64,000 bases of DNA from positions 1-64,000 of the forward strand of contig NZ_NRRV01000022.1 in NCBI RefSeq assembly GCF_016583825.1, in the 5' to 3' direction. The position numbers were made by a program, and so were the translations under genes. The notes under the pieces are model-generated. The model made no database searches, was not told the origin of the DNA, and saw only the letters and a list, made by a program, of their open reading frames with translations. This DNA is from Thiohalocapsa halophila (GTDB lineage: Bacteria > Pseudomonadota > Gammaproteobacteria > Chromatiales > Chromatiaceae). Each line of letters opens with the position of its first letter. Position 1 is the first letter of the stretch. Positions 52,391 to 62,370 of this stretch are shown in pieces.

Positions 52391-53698
52391 ATGTCAACGA
52401 ATGCGCAATCTGCCCCAACGGCGGGCGGCGGCCCCTGGCTCAGCATCGTCGGTATCGGCGAGGACGGGCCGGCCGGCCTCGGCAAGACAGCCCTGGGCGC
52501 TATCGCCGCGGCCGAATGGGTCTTCGGTGCGCGGCGCCATCTGGAGCTGCTGCCGACGCACCTGGACGGCCAGGGCGCGCAGCAGCGCCGCGAGCCCTGG
52601 CCCCAACCCTTCGACCTCGCCTTCGAGCGTGTGTTCTCCCTGCGGGGATCGGCGGTGTGCGTGCTCGCCAGCGGCGACCCCATGTGGTTCGGGGCGGGCG
52701 CCAAGCTCGCCGCGAGGCTCGCGCCCGGCGAGTACCGGGTGCTGCCGGCGCTGTCCTCGACGCAGCTGGCGGCGGCCCGGCTCGGCTGGCCCCTGCAGGA
52801 TGCGACGGTACTGCGGCCGGTGTCCGCAGACCCGCCGCTGGCCCCAGAGCTGGCCCTGACCCGGGTGCGCCTGCACCTGGCCGACGGGGCCCGGCTGCTG
52901 ATCCTCTCCGCCGACGCGCGCACACCCGGACTGCTGGCCGAGCTGCTGCGCGGCGACGGCTGGGGGGCGAGCGTCCTGACGGTGTTCGAGCGCCTGGGCG
53001 GCCCGGCGGAGCGGCGGCGCGAGGCCGCGGCGGACCACTGGGCCGAGTCGGATATCGATCCCTTAAACCTCATCGCCGTGGTGTGCCGGGCGCCCGCCGG
53101 CTGGAGACCCCGACCGCGCCGGACCGCCCTGCCCGACGACGCCTTCAGCCACGACGGCCAGCTCACCAAGCGCGATGTGCGGGCCCTGACCCTGAGCCGG
53201 CTGGCGCCAGGCCCGGGCGAGCTGCTGTGGGACGTGGGCGCGGGCTGCGGCAGCATCGGCATCGAGTGGATGCGCTCGGAAGACGGCTGCCGCGCCCTCG
53301 CCATCGAGCCCGATGCCGGGCGCCGCGGCATGATCGCGCACAACGCCGCGGCGCTCGGCGTGCCGGAGCTGGTGGTGGTGGCGGGTCGGGCGCCGGACGC
53401 CTTGGCGGACCTGCCGGCGCCGGATGCCGTGTTCATCGGCGGCGGGCTCACCGCCGCCGGGATCGCCGAGCGCTGCTGGGCGGCGCTGCGCCCGGGCGGG
53501 CGGCTGGTGGCCAATGCCGTGACGCTTCAGAGCGAGGCGGCCCTGGCGGCGCTGCGGGCGGAGATCGGCGGCGCGCTGACTCGCGTGCAGGCGGCAGACG
53601 CCGCCCCGCTCGGGCGCTTCGACGGCTGGCGCCCGGCCATGCCCATCACCATCCTGGCGGCGACCAAGCCGGGGGACGAGAGCCTCGTCGAGACCTAG
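52391..53698 (+). CDS. cobL: Precorrin-6Y C5,15-methyltransferase (CbiE-CbiT fusion)
   Basis: 435 residues, two domains. N-terminal CbiE-like (SIVGIGEDGPAGLGKTAL; VLASGDPMWFGAGAKLA; LSSTQLAAARLGWPLQD) and C-terminal CbiT-like with the SAM motif LWDVGAGCGSIGIEWMR and DAVFIGGG. Performs two methylations and a decarboxylation. ATG 52391 follows MADSTSG.. upstream codons without conservation. Divergent from cobHIJ; together four ring-contraction-stage enzymes, with the rest of the pathway elsewhere. Confidence 0.93.
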   Translation: MSTNAQSAPTAGGGPWLSIVGIGEDGPAGLGKTALGAIAAAEWVFGARRHLELLPTHLDGQGAQQRREPWPQPFDLAFERVFSLRGSAVCVLASGDPMWFGAGAKLAARLAPGEYRVLPALSSTQLAAARLGWPLQDATVLRPVSADPPLAPELALTRVRLHLADGARLLILSADARTPGLLAELLRGDGWGASVLTVFERLGGPAERRREAAADHWAESDIDPLNLIAVVCRAPAGWRPRPRRTALPDDAFSHDGQLTKRDVRALTLSRLAPGPGELLWDVGAGCGSIGIEWMRSEDGCRALAIEPDAGRRGMIAHNAAALGVPELVVVAGRAPDALADLPAPDAVFIGGGLTAAGIAERCWAALRPGGRLVANAVTLQSEAALAALRAEIGGALTRVQAADAAPLGRFDGWRPAMPITILAATKPGDESLVET

Positions 53699-53836
53699 CG
53701 CTAGGTGTCGGGCTTCGCTGTCGCTCAGCGCCGACCTACGGCCAGAGCCAGATCAACCACAGGCCGGCCTCTGTGCTGGCATTGCGTCGTTGGGCGGGCC
53801 TTTTTTCATCCGCGTTGGCGTTTGCACGGTGCCGGG

Positions 53837-55165
53837 TCATTGCGCCCCCTGCGGGAACTCCCAGACGATGGGTCCGCGTCGGGTCAGGTCGCGGCCGGGC
53901 TCGCCCGGCGCCTTGTCATAGCGCAGCAGTTGCATGACGTCGGCGCTGACCCTGGGGTTGGTGGTGAAGTAGGAGTGGCCGAAGGCGTCCGTGCGCTTGC
54001 CCTCGTAGACGATGACGTCGACGTCGCCGAGCTTGTCCAGGTAGCGCTGGGAGTCCTCGGGCACGTCCTCGGGGCGCAGGTTGCCGACCCGGCTCTCGCT
54101 GCGGAACAGGATGCGCGAGACGAGCAGGGCGCGGTCCTGCGGCGAGGAATAGATGGTAAAGCGCCCGCGCATCGGGTCCGGCAGCCGCCCGCTGGGCCAA
54201 ACGCTGAACACGTCCGGGTCGGACGCAAAGGCAGTGACCGTTTGGGTGGCCACCTCCACGTCGATGTCCGGCGAAAAGAGCACCAGGTTGTCCACCTTCA
54301 ACACATCCGCCGGCTCCTTGCCGGCGGAGACCACCTCGCTGAACAACTCCCGCAGGGCGCCCAGCAACAACGCCGTGCCGCGGCTGTGGGCCAGCAACTG
54401 CAGGCGCTCGACGCCGGGGGTGGTGGCCAGGGTGCGGATGGCCTTCTTCAGGTGGTTCCGGGCGTAGTCGGCGGACTCGGTGGTGGACGTGTAGGAGATC
54501 AGGAAATTGCCGGTGGACGACGCCGGCCAGGTGAAGAAGGCGCACACCGGCTCGCGGCCCAGAAAATGGCACAGCTCCGCGGCGGTGAAGGCCGAGGTGG
54601 CGAAGGTCTCGTTGAAGCCGTGCACATAGAGCATGACCTCCTTGCGCGGCGAGCGCACGAGGCGCGCCTGGACCTCCTCCTGCAACTGCCGCCGCGCAGC
54701 GAGGTGCTGGGCCAGGGTGCCGTCATCCCGGTATCTATTGCCGTCGGGGCCGAGGCGGATGGCGTAGGGCTCTTCGGGGAAGGCGCCGAGGCGCTGCACC
54801 CGACCCAGCGACAGATCCATGTCCCGCGTGCGCTCGGCGAGCCGGCTTTCGCGCTCGAGCACCGGCCAGGTCACGTCCGGGCCGATCTCCACCCGCGCGG
54901 AGCCGAACTCGATGCGCTTGGCCCGGTCCTGGCCATAGGGCAGATCGCTCTGCGGGTCCGTCTGCGGGGCGCGGTCGGTGAGGTAGAGCAGGTCCACGTC
55001 GGTGCTGGCGCTGCGGACATCAGCCGGCAGGGTCACCACCGGCTCACCGTCCGGCGCCTGGTAGACCACCGGTGTGGGCATCAGCTGCCGGGGCTTGCTG
55101 GCGCAGCCGACGGTCAGCAGGCTGACTACCGTGATGACGATGAGTCGTTGCACTCGGCGTGGCAT
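53837..55165 (-). CDS. DUF900 alpha/beta hydrolase lipoprotein
   Basis: 442 residues. Signal with lipobox LLTVGC at about 16-21, so likely an outer-membrane or periplasmic lipoprotein. Alpha/beta hydrolase core: VMLYVHGFNETFATSA, then LLAHSRGTALLLGAL with the nucleophile Ser, and a late His in DAFGHSYFTTNP, matching DUF900. ATG 55165; the longer frame to 55738 has no family match. Substrate unknown (esterase/lipase-like). Divergent from ampG. Confidence 0.8.
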   Translation of the reverse strand: MPRRVQRLIVITVVSLLTVGCASKPRQLMPTPVVYQAPDGEPVVTLPADVRSASTDVDLLYLTDRAPQTDPQSDLPYGQDRAKRIEFGSARVEIGPDVTWPVLERESRLAERTRDMDLSLGRVQRLGAFPEEPYAIRLGPDGNRYRDDGTLAQHLAARRQLQEEVQARLVRSPRKEVMLYVHGFNETFATSAFTAAELCHFLGREPVCAFFTWPASSTGNFLISYTSTTESADYARNHLKKAIRTLATTPGVERLQLLAHSRGTALLLGALRELFSEVVSAGKEPADVLKVDNLVLFSPDIDVEVATQTVTAFASDPDVFSVWPSGRLPDPMRGRFTIYSSPQDRALLVSRILFRSESRVGNLRPEDVPEDSQRYLDKLGDVDVIVYEGKRTDAFGHSYFTTNPRVSADVMQLLRYDKAPGEPGRDLTRRGPIVWEFPQGAQ

Positions 55166-55514
55166 GGTCTGTTCCTGGGGTTGATTGCCGGACGACGCGG
55201 CGCTTGCGGTGCATAGCCATCTCGCACCGGCGTCGCAAGCCCCGGATTCTACGGCATCCGTGAGGTGCGGCGGCGCGCAGACTGTGAAGGTGCGCGGGCG
55301 GCGGGCCCGATGCCGCCAGCCATAGCGGTCCGGATAGGGATTTGCCGCTGGCTCAGCGGTCGCGGCGCGATCAATGGGCGGCCATCGCATGTGCCGGCCC
55401 TTTCGCGGCCGGCCCCGAACCGGGGCCGGCTTTCGGGTTAGCATGCCGGCCCAGTCGAGCCCAGCCCAGACCAGACCAGAGCAGCCCCGCTCGCTTAGAG
55501 AGAGCCGCAGCCGC
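55166..55514. other. Divergent intergenic region with stacked hairpins
   Basis: 349 bp between the DUF900 lipoprotein and the AmpG-like gene. The part at 55390-55450 contains GCCGGCCC...GGCCGGC and CCGAACC-GG-GGCCGGC-TTTCGG self-complementary words that could fold into a GC-rich leader structure. No gene seen. Confidence 0.4.
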
Positions 55515-57113
55515 ATGAGCAAGCCCGCAGAGCCGAATGCCGCCGCCGGCGCCGCTGACGGCGGCAACCGCAGGGCGGCGGCTGCCGGGCGCTGGCGCGA
55601 CGCGCTGACCGCCTTCCGCGACCGCCGCGTGGTGACCATGCTGTTCCTCGGCTTCTCGGCCGGGATTCCGCTGCTGCTGATCTTCTCGTCCCTGTCGCTG
55701 TGGCTGCGGGAGGCCGGCGTGGAGCGCAATGCGGTCACCTTCTTCAGCTGGGCGGCGCTGGGCTACTCCTTCAAGTTCGTCTGGGCGCCGCTGGTGGACC
55801 GGCTGCCGCTGCCCTGGCTCACCCGGCGCTTCGGGCGCCGGCGCGGCTGGCTGCTGCTGGCGCAGCTCGCCATCGTCACCGCCATCCTGCTGATGGCCTC
55901 CATCGATCCGGCACAGGGGCAGGAGGCGCTGGTGCGCATGGCGCTCGCCGCCGTGATGCTCGGCTTCTCGGCGGCCACCCAGGACATCTGCATCGACGCC
56001 TTTCGCATCGAATCCGCGCCGCCGGCGCTCCAGGGCATGCTCTCGGCGTCCTACATCGTCGGCTACCGCATCGGCATGGTCACCAGCGGCGCCGGGGCGC
56101 TGTTTCTGGCCTCGGCCTTTCTGTCCTCACCGGAGCATTACTCCTTCGAGGCCTGGAGCCTGACCTACAGCATCATGGCGGGCACCATGCTGGTGGGCAT
56201 CACCACGACCCTGCTGGTGCCGGAGCCGGTGCGCAGCCGCCAGGTGGACTATCCCTACCCCGCCATCGCCTATGCCCGGCTGGTGGCGGTATTCCTGTGC
56301 GCGGCGGCCGCCTTCGCCGGGACCTTTTTCCTAAGCGGCGGAGCCTTCGCAATGCTCAAGGACGCCGTCGGCGGCGGCGGCTTCGTGACGCTGCTGGTGG
56401 AAGCGGTGCGCCTGGCGCTCGCCATCGGCGTCGCCGGGCTGGTGGGCTGGGGGCTGGTGCAGCTCGGCGCCGTGGACCGCGCGATGGCCGCCGAGACCTG
56501 GGTGGCGCCGGTGCTGGACTTCTTCCGCCGCTACGGGCTGGCCACCGCGCTGCTGCTGCTGGCGCTGGTGGGGCTGTATCGGATCTCGGACATCGTGCTC
56601 GGCGTCATCGCCAATGTCTTCTACCAGGACATCGGCTTCGCCAAGCCGGAGATCGCCAGGGCGGTGAACACCTTCGGCGTCCTGGTGAGCATCGTCGGCG
56701 GCTTCCTCGGCGGCCTGCTGGCGACGCGCTTTGGCGTCATGCGCATCCTGATGCTCGGCGCCATTTTGTCCGCCGCCACCAACCTCGCCTTCGTCGGCCT
56801 TGCCTATGTCGGGCACAACGTGCCGCTGATGTACGGGACGGTCTTTGCCGACAACCTGGCGGCGGGTCTGGCCAGCGCCGCCTTCGTCGCCTTCCTCTCC
56901 AGCCTCACCAACGTCCAGTTCACGGCCGTCCAGTACGCTATCTTCAGCTCCCTGATGACCCTGCTGCCCAAGACCCTCGGCGGCTACTCCGGCAGCATCG
57001 TCGACGGCATCGGCTACCCCGGCTTCTTCATCTTCACCACCCTCATCGGCATCCCGGTGCTGATCCTGGTGTGGCTCGCCGGGCGGCGGCTCGCCATCCG
57101 CGACGCCGCCTGA
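55515..57113 (+). CDS. AmpG-like muropeptide transporter (MFS)
   Basis: 532 residues, about 14 hydrophobic segments. VVTMLFLGFSAGIPLLLIFSSLSLWLREAGV, YSFKFVWAPLVDRLPLPWLTRRFGRRRGW, AATQDICIDAFRIE and GGYSGSIVDGIGYPGFFIFTTLIG are AmpG hallmarks. Relatives import anhydro-muropeptides for cell-wall recycling. ATG 55515 chosen because upstream codons read into hairpin DNA. The longer-than-usual middle loop contains two extra helices. Gene symbol withheld because family members vary in substrate. Confidence 0.82.
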   Translation: MSKPAEPNAAAGAADGGNRRAAAAGRWRDALTAFRDRRVVTMLFLGFSAGIPLLLIFSSLSLWLREAGVERNAVTFFSWAALGYSFKFVWAPLVDRLPLPWLTRRFGRRRGWLLLAQLAIVTAILLMASIDPAQGQEALVRMALAAVMLGFSAATQDICIDAFRIESAPPALQGMLSASYIVGYRIGMVTSGAGALFLASAFLSSPEHYSFEAWSLTYSIMAGTMLVGITTTLLVPEPVRSRQVDYPYPAIAYARLVAVFLCAAAAFAGTFFLSGGAFAMLKDAVGGGGFVTLLVEAVRLALAIGVAGLVGWGLVQLGAVDRAMAAETWVAPVLDFFRRYGLATALLLLALVGLYRISDIVLGVIANVFYQDIGFAKPEIARAVNTFGVLVSIVGGFLGGLLATRFGVMRILMLGAILSAATNLAFVGLAYVGHNVPLMYGTVFADNLAAGLASAAFVAFLSSLTNVQFTAVQYAIFSSLMTLLPKTLGGYSGSIVDGIGYPGFFIFTTLIGIPVLILVWLAGRRLAIRDAA

Positions 57114-57177
57114 CCGGGGCTGCCGCGAGGCGGCTCGATGCGACGGACAGCCGGGGGGAAATTCCGATGGCCAGAGC

Positions 57178-57921
57178 TTAGCGGGTCTTGCGCCGCCAAG
57201 CAGCTAGTCCAAACGCGGCCAAACCCGTAGTTGCCATCAAAAGCAGAGAGGAGGGTTCGGGCATCACCGTGATTTCATCAAATCGCTGATTCGCGGACCC
57301 GGTGCCGGCGGTCTGCGGATCGATCGCGAATCCAAGATGGTTTAAGGTTCCCGACAATGCACTGGAGGGGTTGGTGGTTCCGCCGAAATACAAATTCCCG
57401 CCATAATCGCCTCCCGAAGCGGTGGTTCCCCCAGCAGTGAAATCCATTGCGTACCAATTAGCGGGGCCGGGATTGAACATCAGCGTGTGCTCCATCCACT
57501 CGGGGCCGCCATTATACCCGACTGTGCTGCGGTACCAGCTTCCGCCCACTTCAACCGTCAGGTAAAAATCTCCGGCATTGCCATCTCCACGGGAATGAAA
57601 GGTGATTTCCGTAATATCTGACACATTGATGGAACTGCTGCCCGAAGGCAGATTGTTCGCGAAAATCAGATTCGGCTGTTCGGTCCAACCGTTGCCCTCG
57701 AAAATATAGCTTCCAATTGCATCGGAACCGGTGGTAATCCAGGTGCCGCCGTCGGTGCCATTTGCTTCGTCCGACAAATCCTGGGCAGTAGAGCCCGTGT
57801 AGGACTTCCAACCTGCTTCGTTCGGCGTCTGACTTTCAACCGGGAAGGTTTCGAAATAGAGGTGAGCTGGCGCTTGAGTGGCGAAGAGAGCCAAGACGAT
57901 AAGGAGGGGAGTATATTTCAT
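57178..57921 (-). CDS. PEP-CTERM sorted exported protein
   Basis: 247 residues: signal peptide (MKYTPLLIVLALFATQAPA), a Ser/Gly/Thr-rich beta-type domain with no known catalytic motif (GDFYLTVEVGGSWYRS; GTTASGGDYGGNLYFGGTT), and a C-terminal PEP-CTERM signal: VMPEPSSLLLMATTG, hydrophobic helix, WRRKTR. Such proteins are cleaved by exosortase EpsH and associated with exopolysaccharide. ATG 57921. Base composition is lower in GC than neighbouring genes, suggesting transfer. No exosortase in the window. Confidence 0.85.
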   Translation of the reverse strand: MKYTPLLIVLALFATQAPAHLYFETFPVESQTPNEAGWKSYTGSTAQDLSDEANGTDGGTWITTGSDAIGSYIFEGNGWTEQPNLIFANNLPSGSSSINVSDITEITFHSRGDGNAGDFYLTVEVGGSWYRSTVGYNGGPEWMEHTLMFNPGPANWYAMDFTAGGTTASGGDYGGNLYFGGTTNPSSALSGTLNHLGFAIDPQTAGTGSANQRFDEITVMPEPSSLLLMATTGLAAFGLAAWRRKTR

Positions 57922-58069
57922 GCCATGTGGCCGAGTAGCCGGTGGTGGATTTGGAAATTCGCCCGCCTCTGCGAGCCCAAGGCAGCTTCTTGTCGCAACG
58001 CTAGCGAAGACCACAGGGCTGGTCAAGGCTCAACCGAGGGCGGCGCGGACAGCTCAGCAGGCGTAGGGC

Positions 58070-58149
58070 GTAGGGTGGACAAGCGCAGCGCAGTCCACCA
58101 GCTTACCGGCGCTCCCGGGGTGGACTTCGCTGTCGCTCGTCCACCCTAC
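58070..58149. repeat. Intergenic inverted-repeat element
   Basis: GTAGGGTGGAC (58070-58080) pairs with GTCCACCCTAC (58139-58149); inside, GGTGGAC also pairs with GTCCACC (58074-58099) around AAGCGCAGCGCA, giving alternative hairpins. Fills most of the 411-bp gap 57922-58332, where I find no gene. The word GCTTCGCTGTCGCT in it recurs near 53710-53725, so it is probably a dispersed repeat. Confidence 0.7.
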
Positions 58150-58332
58150 CACTACTGGTCGCGCTAACGATCAAGCCGCGCGGGCACACCCTGCGTAGCC
58201 AGGGCTGCCAGCTTTGATTTCGTCTGGCCAAGATGGCCTGCCTACCCAGTCAGCACCCAAGGCGGTCGGAGTTATGATCAAGGCCCAGGATTTGAGCCTT
58301 GGCCCTTTTCCCGTGGTCCCTTTTCCCGCTTT

Positions 58333-58806
58333 TTAGATCGCCAGCCGTCCGGTAACACCGGGCAGCGCCGACACCTGACGCTGACCTTCCGCGCCGAAGA
58401 GACGGATCTGGCCTTGTTCATCCACGGTCCAGACCTCTTGGGCGCCATAGCCCAGGTAGAATCGGATCTTTTCCTCGATCTCGCTGTTGGCATTGGATGG
58501 AGACAGGATCTCGACGCAGAGCTCGGGCGCCTGTGGATAGGGTGTACTATCGCCGTACCGACGCAGGAACTCGGGTGACATCCACACCACATCCGCCACC
58601 TTGACCCCCGCATGGGTGCCAATGGAGCATTCCGTTGCAATCTCGCCATGCGTGAGCACACCCGCCAGTAAGCGAACCAATTTAGCCTGTTGTATTCCAT
58701 GACGGTTGGATGCGGGACTCATCACAATCCGTCCCCGTGCATCAAGCTCGATCTTGTACGGGAGGTCGCGCAGGCTCGGATCATTGATGACATCGGACCA
58801 TTGCAT
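58333..58806 (-). CDS. Uma2 family nuclease-like protein
   Basis: 157 residues: MQWSDVINDPSLRDLPYKIELDARGRIVMSPAS, then TECSIGTHAGVKVADVVWMSPEFL, PELCVEILSPSNANSEIEEKIRFYLGYGAQEVWTVD with the PD-(D/E)XK-like catalytic strand. ATG 58806, with GGAG 9 nt upstream on the minus strand. Complete, unlike the two other Uma2 copies in the window. Biological role not established for the family. Confidence 0.82.
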   Translation of the reverse strand: MQWSDVINDPSLRDLPYKIELDARGRIVMSPASNRHGIQQAKLVRLLAGVLTHGEIATECSIGTHAGVKVADVVWMSPEFLRRYGDSTPYPQAPELCVEILSPSNANSEIEEKIRFYLGYGAQEVWTVDEQGQIRLFGAEGQRQVSALPGVTGRLAI

Positions 58807-58833
58807 CGCGGATGACTCCAAAAAGCAGAAAAG

Positions 58834-59050
58834 GGGCCAGGCTGGAATGGCGGTAACTTAAGCCACTCCGCGATATGAATCAGACACTTACGTTGACTAC
58901 GATACGACGATCCAAGCTCTCCTGCGGCACAAGCGGGCGGTCTTCGCATGTCGGACGGCCTGGAGCTGTTCGGGTTGCAGGCCAAGCGCTTCGCTAAGTG
59001 ACTGTTTTTATGAAGACGCCGCTTAAGTTAGTGCCATTCGGGCCAGGCTG
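58834..59050. mobile_element. 195-bp element with 19-bp terminal inverted repeats and 11-bp target duplication
   Basis: Left end GAATGGCGGTAACTTAAGC (58845-58863) and right end GCTTAAGTTAGTGCCATTC (59021-59039) match as inverted repeats in 17 of 19 positions. They are flanked by a perfect 11-bp direct repeat GGGCCAGGCTG (58834-58844 and 59040-59050), a classic target-site duplication whose size fits IS4-group transposition. The 157-bp interior has no complete gene; a stretch read on the minus strand as GLQPEQLQAVRHAKTAR may be a transposase scrap. A MITE-like or internally deleted IS. Together with 59051-59231 it explains the 425-bp gap before ppa. Confidence 0.75.
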
Positions 59051-59231
59051 CGGAAAGTCTAGCAGGATTCGAGTTTGGCCCCTTTTTCTAGGATGCATGC
59101 CCTTCGGCTGTCACCTTTGGCCGGGGGGTGTGTGGAGCTTGGAGCACGATGGGCGCGTCACCGGCCGACCTGGAGGGTCGCAGCCCCGGTCGGGGCGCAG
59201 ATGGAGCGGCCGGGGCGCAGGGCGGCAGGCG

Positions 59232-59780
59232 TCAGAAGTAGGGCTTCTCCGGCGCCTCGTCGAACATGGCGACGCTGGCCATGATCTCCTCGCGGGCCTC
59301 TTCGCGGCCGCCCCAGCCGTCGACGCGGACCCACTTGCCCTCGTCGAGGTCCTTGTAGTGCTCGAAGAAGTGCGCGATCTGGTCCAGCAGGTGCGGGGGC
59401 ATGTCGCGGAAGCTGGTGATGTTGCGATAGCCCTTGAACAGCTTGTCGATGGGCAGCGCCAGGATCTTGGCATCGTCCCCGGACTCGTCGGTCATCTTGA
59501 GCACCCCGATGGGCCGGCACTCGATGACGGAGCCCGGGATCAGCGGGTAGGGCGTGACCACCATGACGTCCACCGGGTCGCCGTCCGCGGACAAGGTGTG
59601 CGGCACATAGCCGTAGTTGCAGGGGTAGTGCATGGCCGTGGACATGAAGCGATCGACGAACATGGCGCCGGTCTCCTTGTCCATTTCGTACTTCACCGGC
59701 TCGGAGTGGGACGGGATCTCGATGATGACGTTGATCTCGTTCGGGATGCGGTCGCCGCGGGTGACGCGTTGCAGATCCAT
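59232..59780 (-). CDS. ppa: Soluble inorganic pyrophosphatase, family I
   Basis: Hydrolyses PPi to drive biosynthesis. 182 residues with the family I active-site set: [27 protein letters not shown] (DGDPVD), [13 protein letters not shown] and [29 protein letters not shown] 59780. Lies directly before a membrane pyrophosphatase on the same strand, so soluble and energy-conserving PPi hydrolysis genes are next to each other. Confidence 0.95.
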   Translation of the reverse strand: MDLQRVTRGDRIPNEINVIIEIPSHSEPVKYEMDKETGAMFVDRFMSTAMHYPCNYGYVPHTLSADGDPVDVMVVTPYPLIPGSVIECRPIGVLKMTDESGDDAKILALPIDKLFKGYRNITSFRDMPPHLLDQIAHFFEHYKDLDEGKWVRVDGWGGREEAREEIMASVAMFDEAPEKPYF

Positions 59781-59985
59781 GGTGGCTCCTCAGTGGTTGG
59801 CGTGCTGTCCGGACGCCGCGGGTGCGGGGCGTGGACATGGAAGGTGACGTGAAGAGGCCGGGAGTTTAACGCAGGTGCAGCAAAACTGCCGCCGCGGTCC
59901 GGCGCTGCGCCCGAGCTGTGGCGCGGCATGCGTACGGCAGCGCCAGGCGGCCGGCCCGACGCGGCAGGGCTTGCCTGCTGGGCCG

Positions 59986-62067
59986 TCAGACGATCAGCGG
60001 CACCATCAGCAGTGCCACGATGTTGATGATCTTGACCACCGGATTCATGGCCGGGCCGGCGGTGTCCTTGTAGGGATCGCCGACGGTGTCACCGGTGATC
60101 GATGCCTTGTGCGCGTCCGAGCCCGCTCCGCCGAAGCTGCCCTGCTCGATGAGCTTCTTGGCGTTGTCCCAGGCACCGCCGCCGGCGGTCATGGAGATGG
60201 CGAGGAAAAGCCCGGTGACAATGGTGCCGATGAGCATGCCGCCCAGCGCCAAGGCGCCTGCATTGCCGCCCATGAGCCACTGCAGGCCGTAGGCGACCAC
60301 CACGGGCACCAGCACCGGCAGCAGCGCGGGCAAGAGCATCTCCGTGATGGCCGAGCGCGTTAGTATATCCACGGCGCGGGAGTAGTCCGGCTTCTGGCTC
60401 CCGTCCATGATGCCGGGCATGGCCTGGAACTGCCGGCGCACCTCATTGGCGATGCCGCCGGCGGCCCGGCCCACGGCCTCCATGGCCAGGGCGCCGAACA
60501 GATAGGGCACCAGTGCGCCGATGAATAGGCCGATCAGGACGGCTGGATCATCCAACTGGAACGCCAGTGCCTTGCCCGCCCGCGCGAGGATATGCGTGAA
60601 GTCCGCGAAGAGCACCAAGGCCGCGAGCGCGGCGGAGCCGATGGCATAGCCCTTGGTTACCGCCTCGGTGATATTGCCAACGGCGTCCAGCCGATCGGTG
60701 ATGCTGCGGATCTCTGGGTCCATGCCCGCCATCTCGGCAATGCCGCCGGCGTTGTCGGTAATCGGGCCATAGGCATCCAGTGCGACGATCATCCCCGTCA
60801 TGCTGAGCATGGCGGTGGCGGCGATGGCAATGCCATAGAGCCCGCCCAGGGAATAAGCCGCCCAGATGGCCAGGCAGATGACGATCACGGGCGCCGCCGT
60901 GGCCTTCATGGCGATGCTCAAGCCGGCGATGACGTTGGTCGCATGGCCGTTGGCGGACGCCCTGGCGATGGCGCGCACCGGACCATAGTCGCTCCCGGTG
61001 TAGTACTCGGTGATGATGACGATGAGACCGGTGAGTGAGAGTCCGACGGCCGCGGCGCCCAGCACGCCCCAGCGGCTGACGAGCTCGCCGGTGGACGGCA
61101 GCGCCAGGGTCGGCGGCAGCATCAGCCAGGTAACGGGGATGAAGAGCAGCAGAGCGATGATGCTGGCGGTGGTGAGGCCCTTGTAGAGCACGGCCATGAT
61201 GCGCTCGTCGCCGTCTTTCGCCTTGACGAAGTAGGTACCGATGACCGTGGCGATGATGGCTGCGCCGCCGAGGACCAGCGGATAGGCGATGACGCTGGCG
61301 CCATGGTTGCCGAGGAGCAGGCCCCCGAGCAGCATGGCCGCCACCAGGGTAACGGCGTAGGTCTCAAAGAGGTCGGCGGCCATGCCCGCACAGTCGCCGA
61401 CATTATCCCCGACGCTGTCGGCGATCACCGCTGAATTCCGAGGGTCGTCCTCCCGAATACCGACCTCCACCTTGCCCACCAGATCGGCGCCGACGTCGGC
61501 CCCCTTGCTGAAGATGCCGCCGCCCAGACGCGCGAACAGAGAAATCAGCGAGCCGCCGAAGGCGAGACCGACCAGCGCATAGAGCGCCTGCATCTGTCCG
61601 TCCATATCCGACGGATCCGCCGGCGCCAGCCAGAGGTAGTAACCGGCGACCGCCAGCAGCGCAAAGCCCACCACCAGCAGCCCCGTGACGACGCCGCCGC
61701 GGAAGGCCACCTGTAGCGCCGCGTCCATGCCCTTGTGCGCGGCCTGCGCGGTGCGGGCGTTGGCGCGCACGGACACCAGCATGCCGATGTAGCCGGCGGC
61801 GCCGGAGAGCGTGGCGCCCACCAGGAAGCCCACGGCCGTCTCGAGCCCCAGGATCTGCCAGAGCGCCGCCATCAGGAGCAGTCCCACCAGGGTGATGGTC
61901 AGGTACTGGCGATTCAGGTACGCGGCGGCGCCCTCCTGGATGGCCCCGGCGATCTGGCGCATCTGCTCGGTGCCTTGAGGCTGGGCCAGGACCCAGCGAA
62001 TGGACACCATGCCGTAGCCCACGGCGACCAGGGCGCACAGGATGGCGAAGATCGGGCCCATGGACAT
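59986..62067 (-). CDS. hppA: Membrane-bound ion-pumping pyrophosphatase, K+-independent-like
   Basis: PPi-driven proton (or sodium) pump of about 16 helices; 693 residues. PPi-binding signatures [42 protein letters not shown] and [18 protein letters not shown] are intact. The K+-class indicator site reads [17 protein letters not shown]: the rest matches K+-independent enzymes (Lys expected at the A/K switch) but the switch residue is Glu468 and the preceding Thr is Ile. ATG 62067. In phototrophs this enzyme recovers energy from PPi made in the light. Next gene upstream is another family member. Confidence 0.93.
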   Translation of the reverse strand: MSMGPIFAILCALVAVGYGMVSIRWVLAQPQGTEQMRQIAGAIQEGAAAYLNRQYLTITLVGLLLMAALWQILGLETAVGFLVGATLSGAAGYIGMLVSVRANARTAQAAHKGMDAALQVAFRGGVVTGLLVVGFALLAVAGYYLWLAPADPSDMDGQMQALYALVGLAFGGSLISLFARLGGGIFSKGADVGADLVGKVEVGIREDDPRNSAVIADSVGDNVGDCAGMAADLFETYAVTLVAAMLLGGLLLGNHGASVIAYPLVLGGAAIIATVIGTYFVKAKDGDERIMAVLYKGLTTASIIALLLFIPVTWLMLPPTLALPSTGELVSRWGVLGAAAVGLSLTGLIVIITEYYTGSDYGPVRAIARASANGHATNVIAGLSIAMKATAAPVIVICLAIWAAYSLGGLYGIAIAATAMLSMTGMIVALDAYGPITDNAGGIAEMAGMDPEIRSITDRLDAVGNITEAVTKGYAIGSAALAALVLFADFTHILARAGKALAFQLDDPAVLIGLFIGALVPYLFGALAMEAVGRAAGGIANEVRRQFQAMPGIMDGSQKPDYSRAVDILTRSAITEMLLPALLPVLVPVVVAYGLQWLMGGNAGALALGGMLIGTIVTGLFLAISMTAGGGAWDNAKKLIEQGSFGGAGSDAHKASITGDTVGDPYKDTAGPAMNPVVKIINIVALLMVPLIV

Positions 62068-62228
62068 CGTCTTGTTATCTCCTCAGCAGTGCTCCACGAC
62101 GGCTTGCGCCGCCGCGCGGCATTGTTCGGTCAGCCCGCTGAGGATTGCAAGGCGAAGAGGCGCGGAGCACCAGCAAGATTGTCGGGCCTACCGGCGTCGG
62201 CCGGTATGGGAAAAGTACGGAGTACGGA

Positions 62229-62290
62229 GTGCGGAGTACGAAGTACGGAGTGCTGCGGTCGGGGTCCGCCCCGTACTTCGTACTCCGTAC
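62229..62290. repeat. GTACGGA-type repeats forming a 20-bp inverted repeat between the two pyrophosphatase genes
   Basis: Left arm 62229-62248 and right arm 62271-62290 pair in 19 of 20 positions; core CGGAGTACGAAGTACGG. The left flank (62216-62240) holds additional copies of AGTACGGAGT. Lies in the 303-bp gap 62068-62370, upstream of hppA and downstream of the second gene. Could fold as a long hairpin in the message or be a transposon-like or microsatellite product; no T run follows, so it is not a typical terminator. Confidence 0.7.
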
Positions 62291-62370
62291 TTCCTGCTGG
62301 ATACTTATCCAACCAGCACGGGCGGAGTCAGCCAGCCGCCACGCCCAACGACCCCATCCCAACGACCCCA

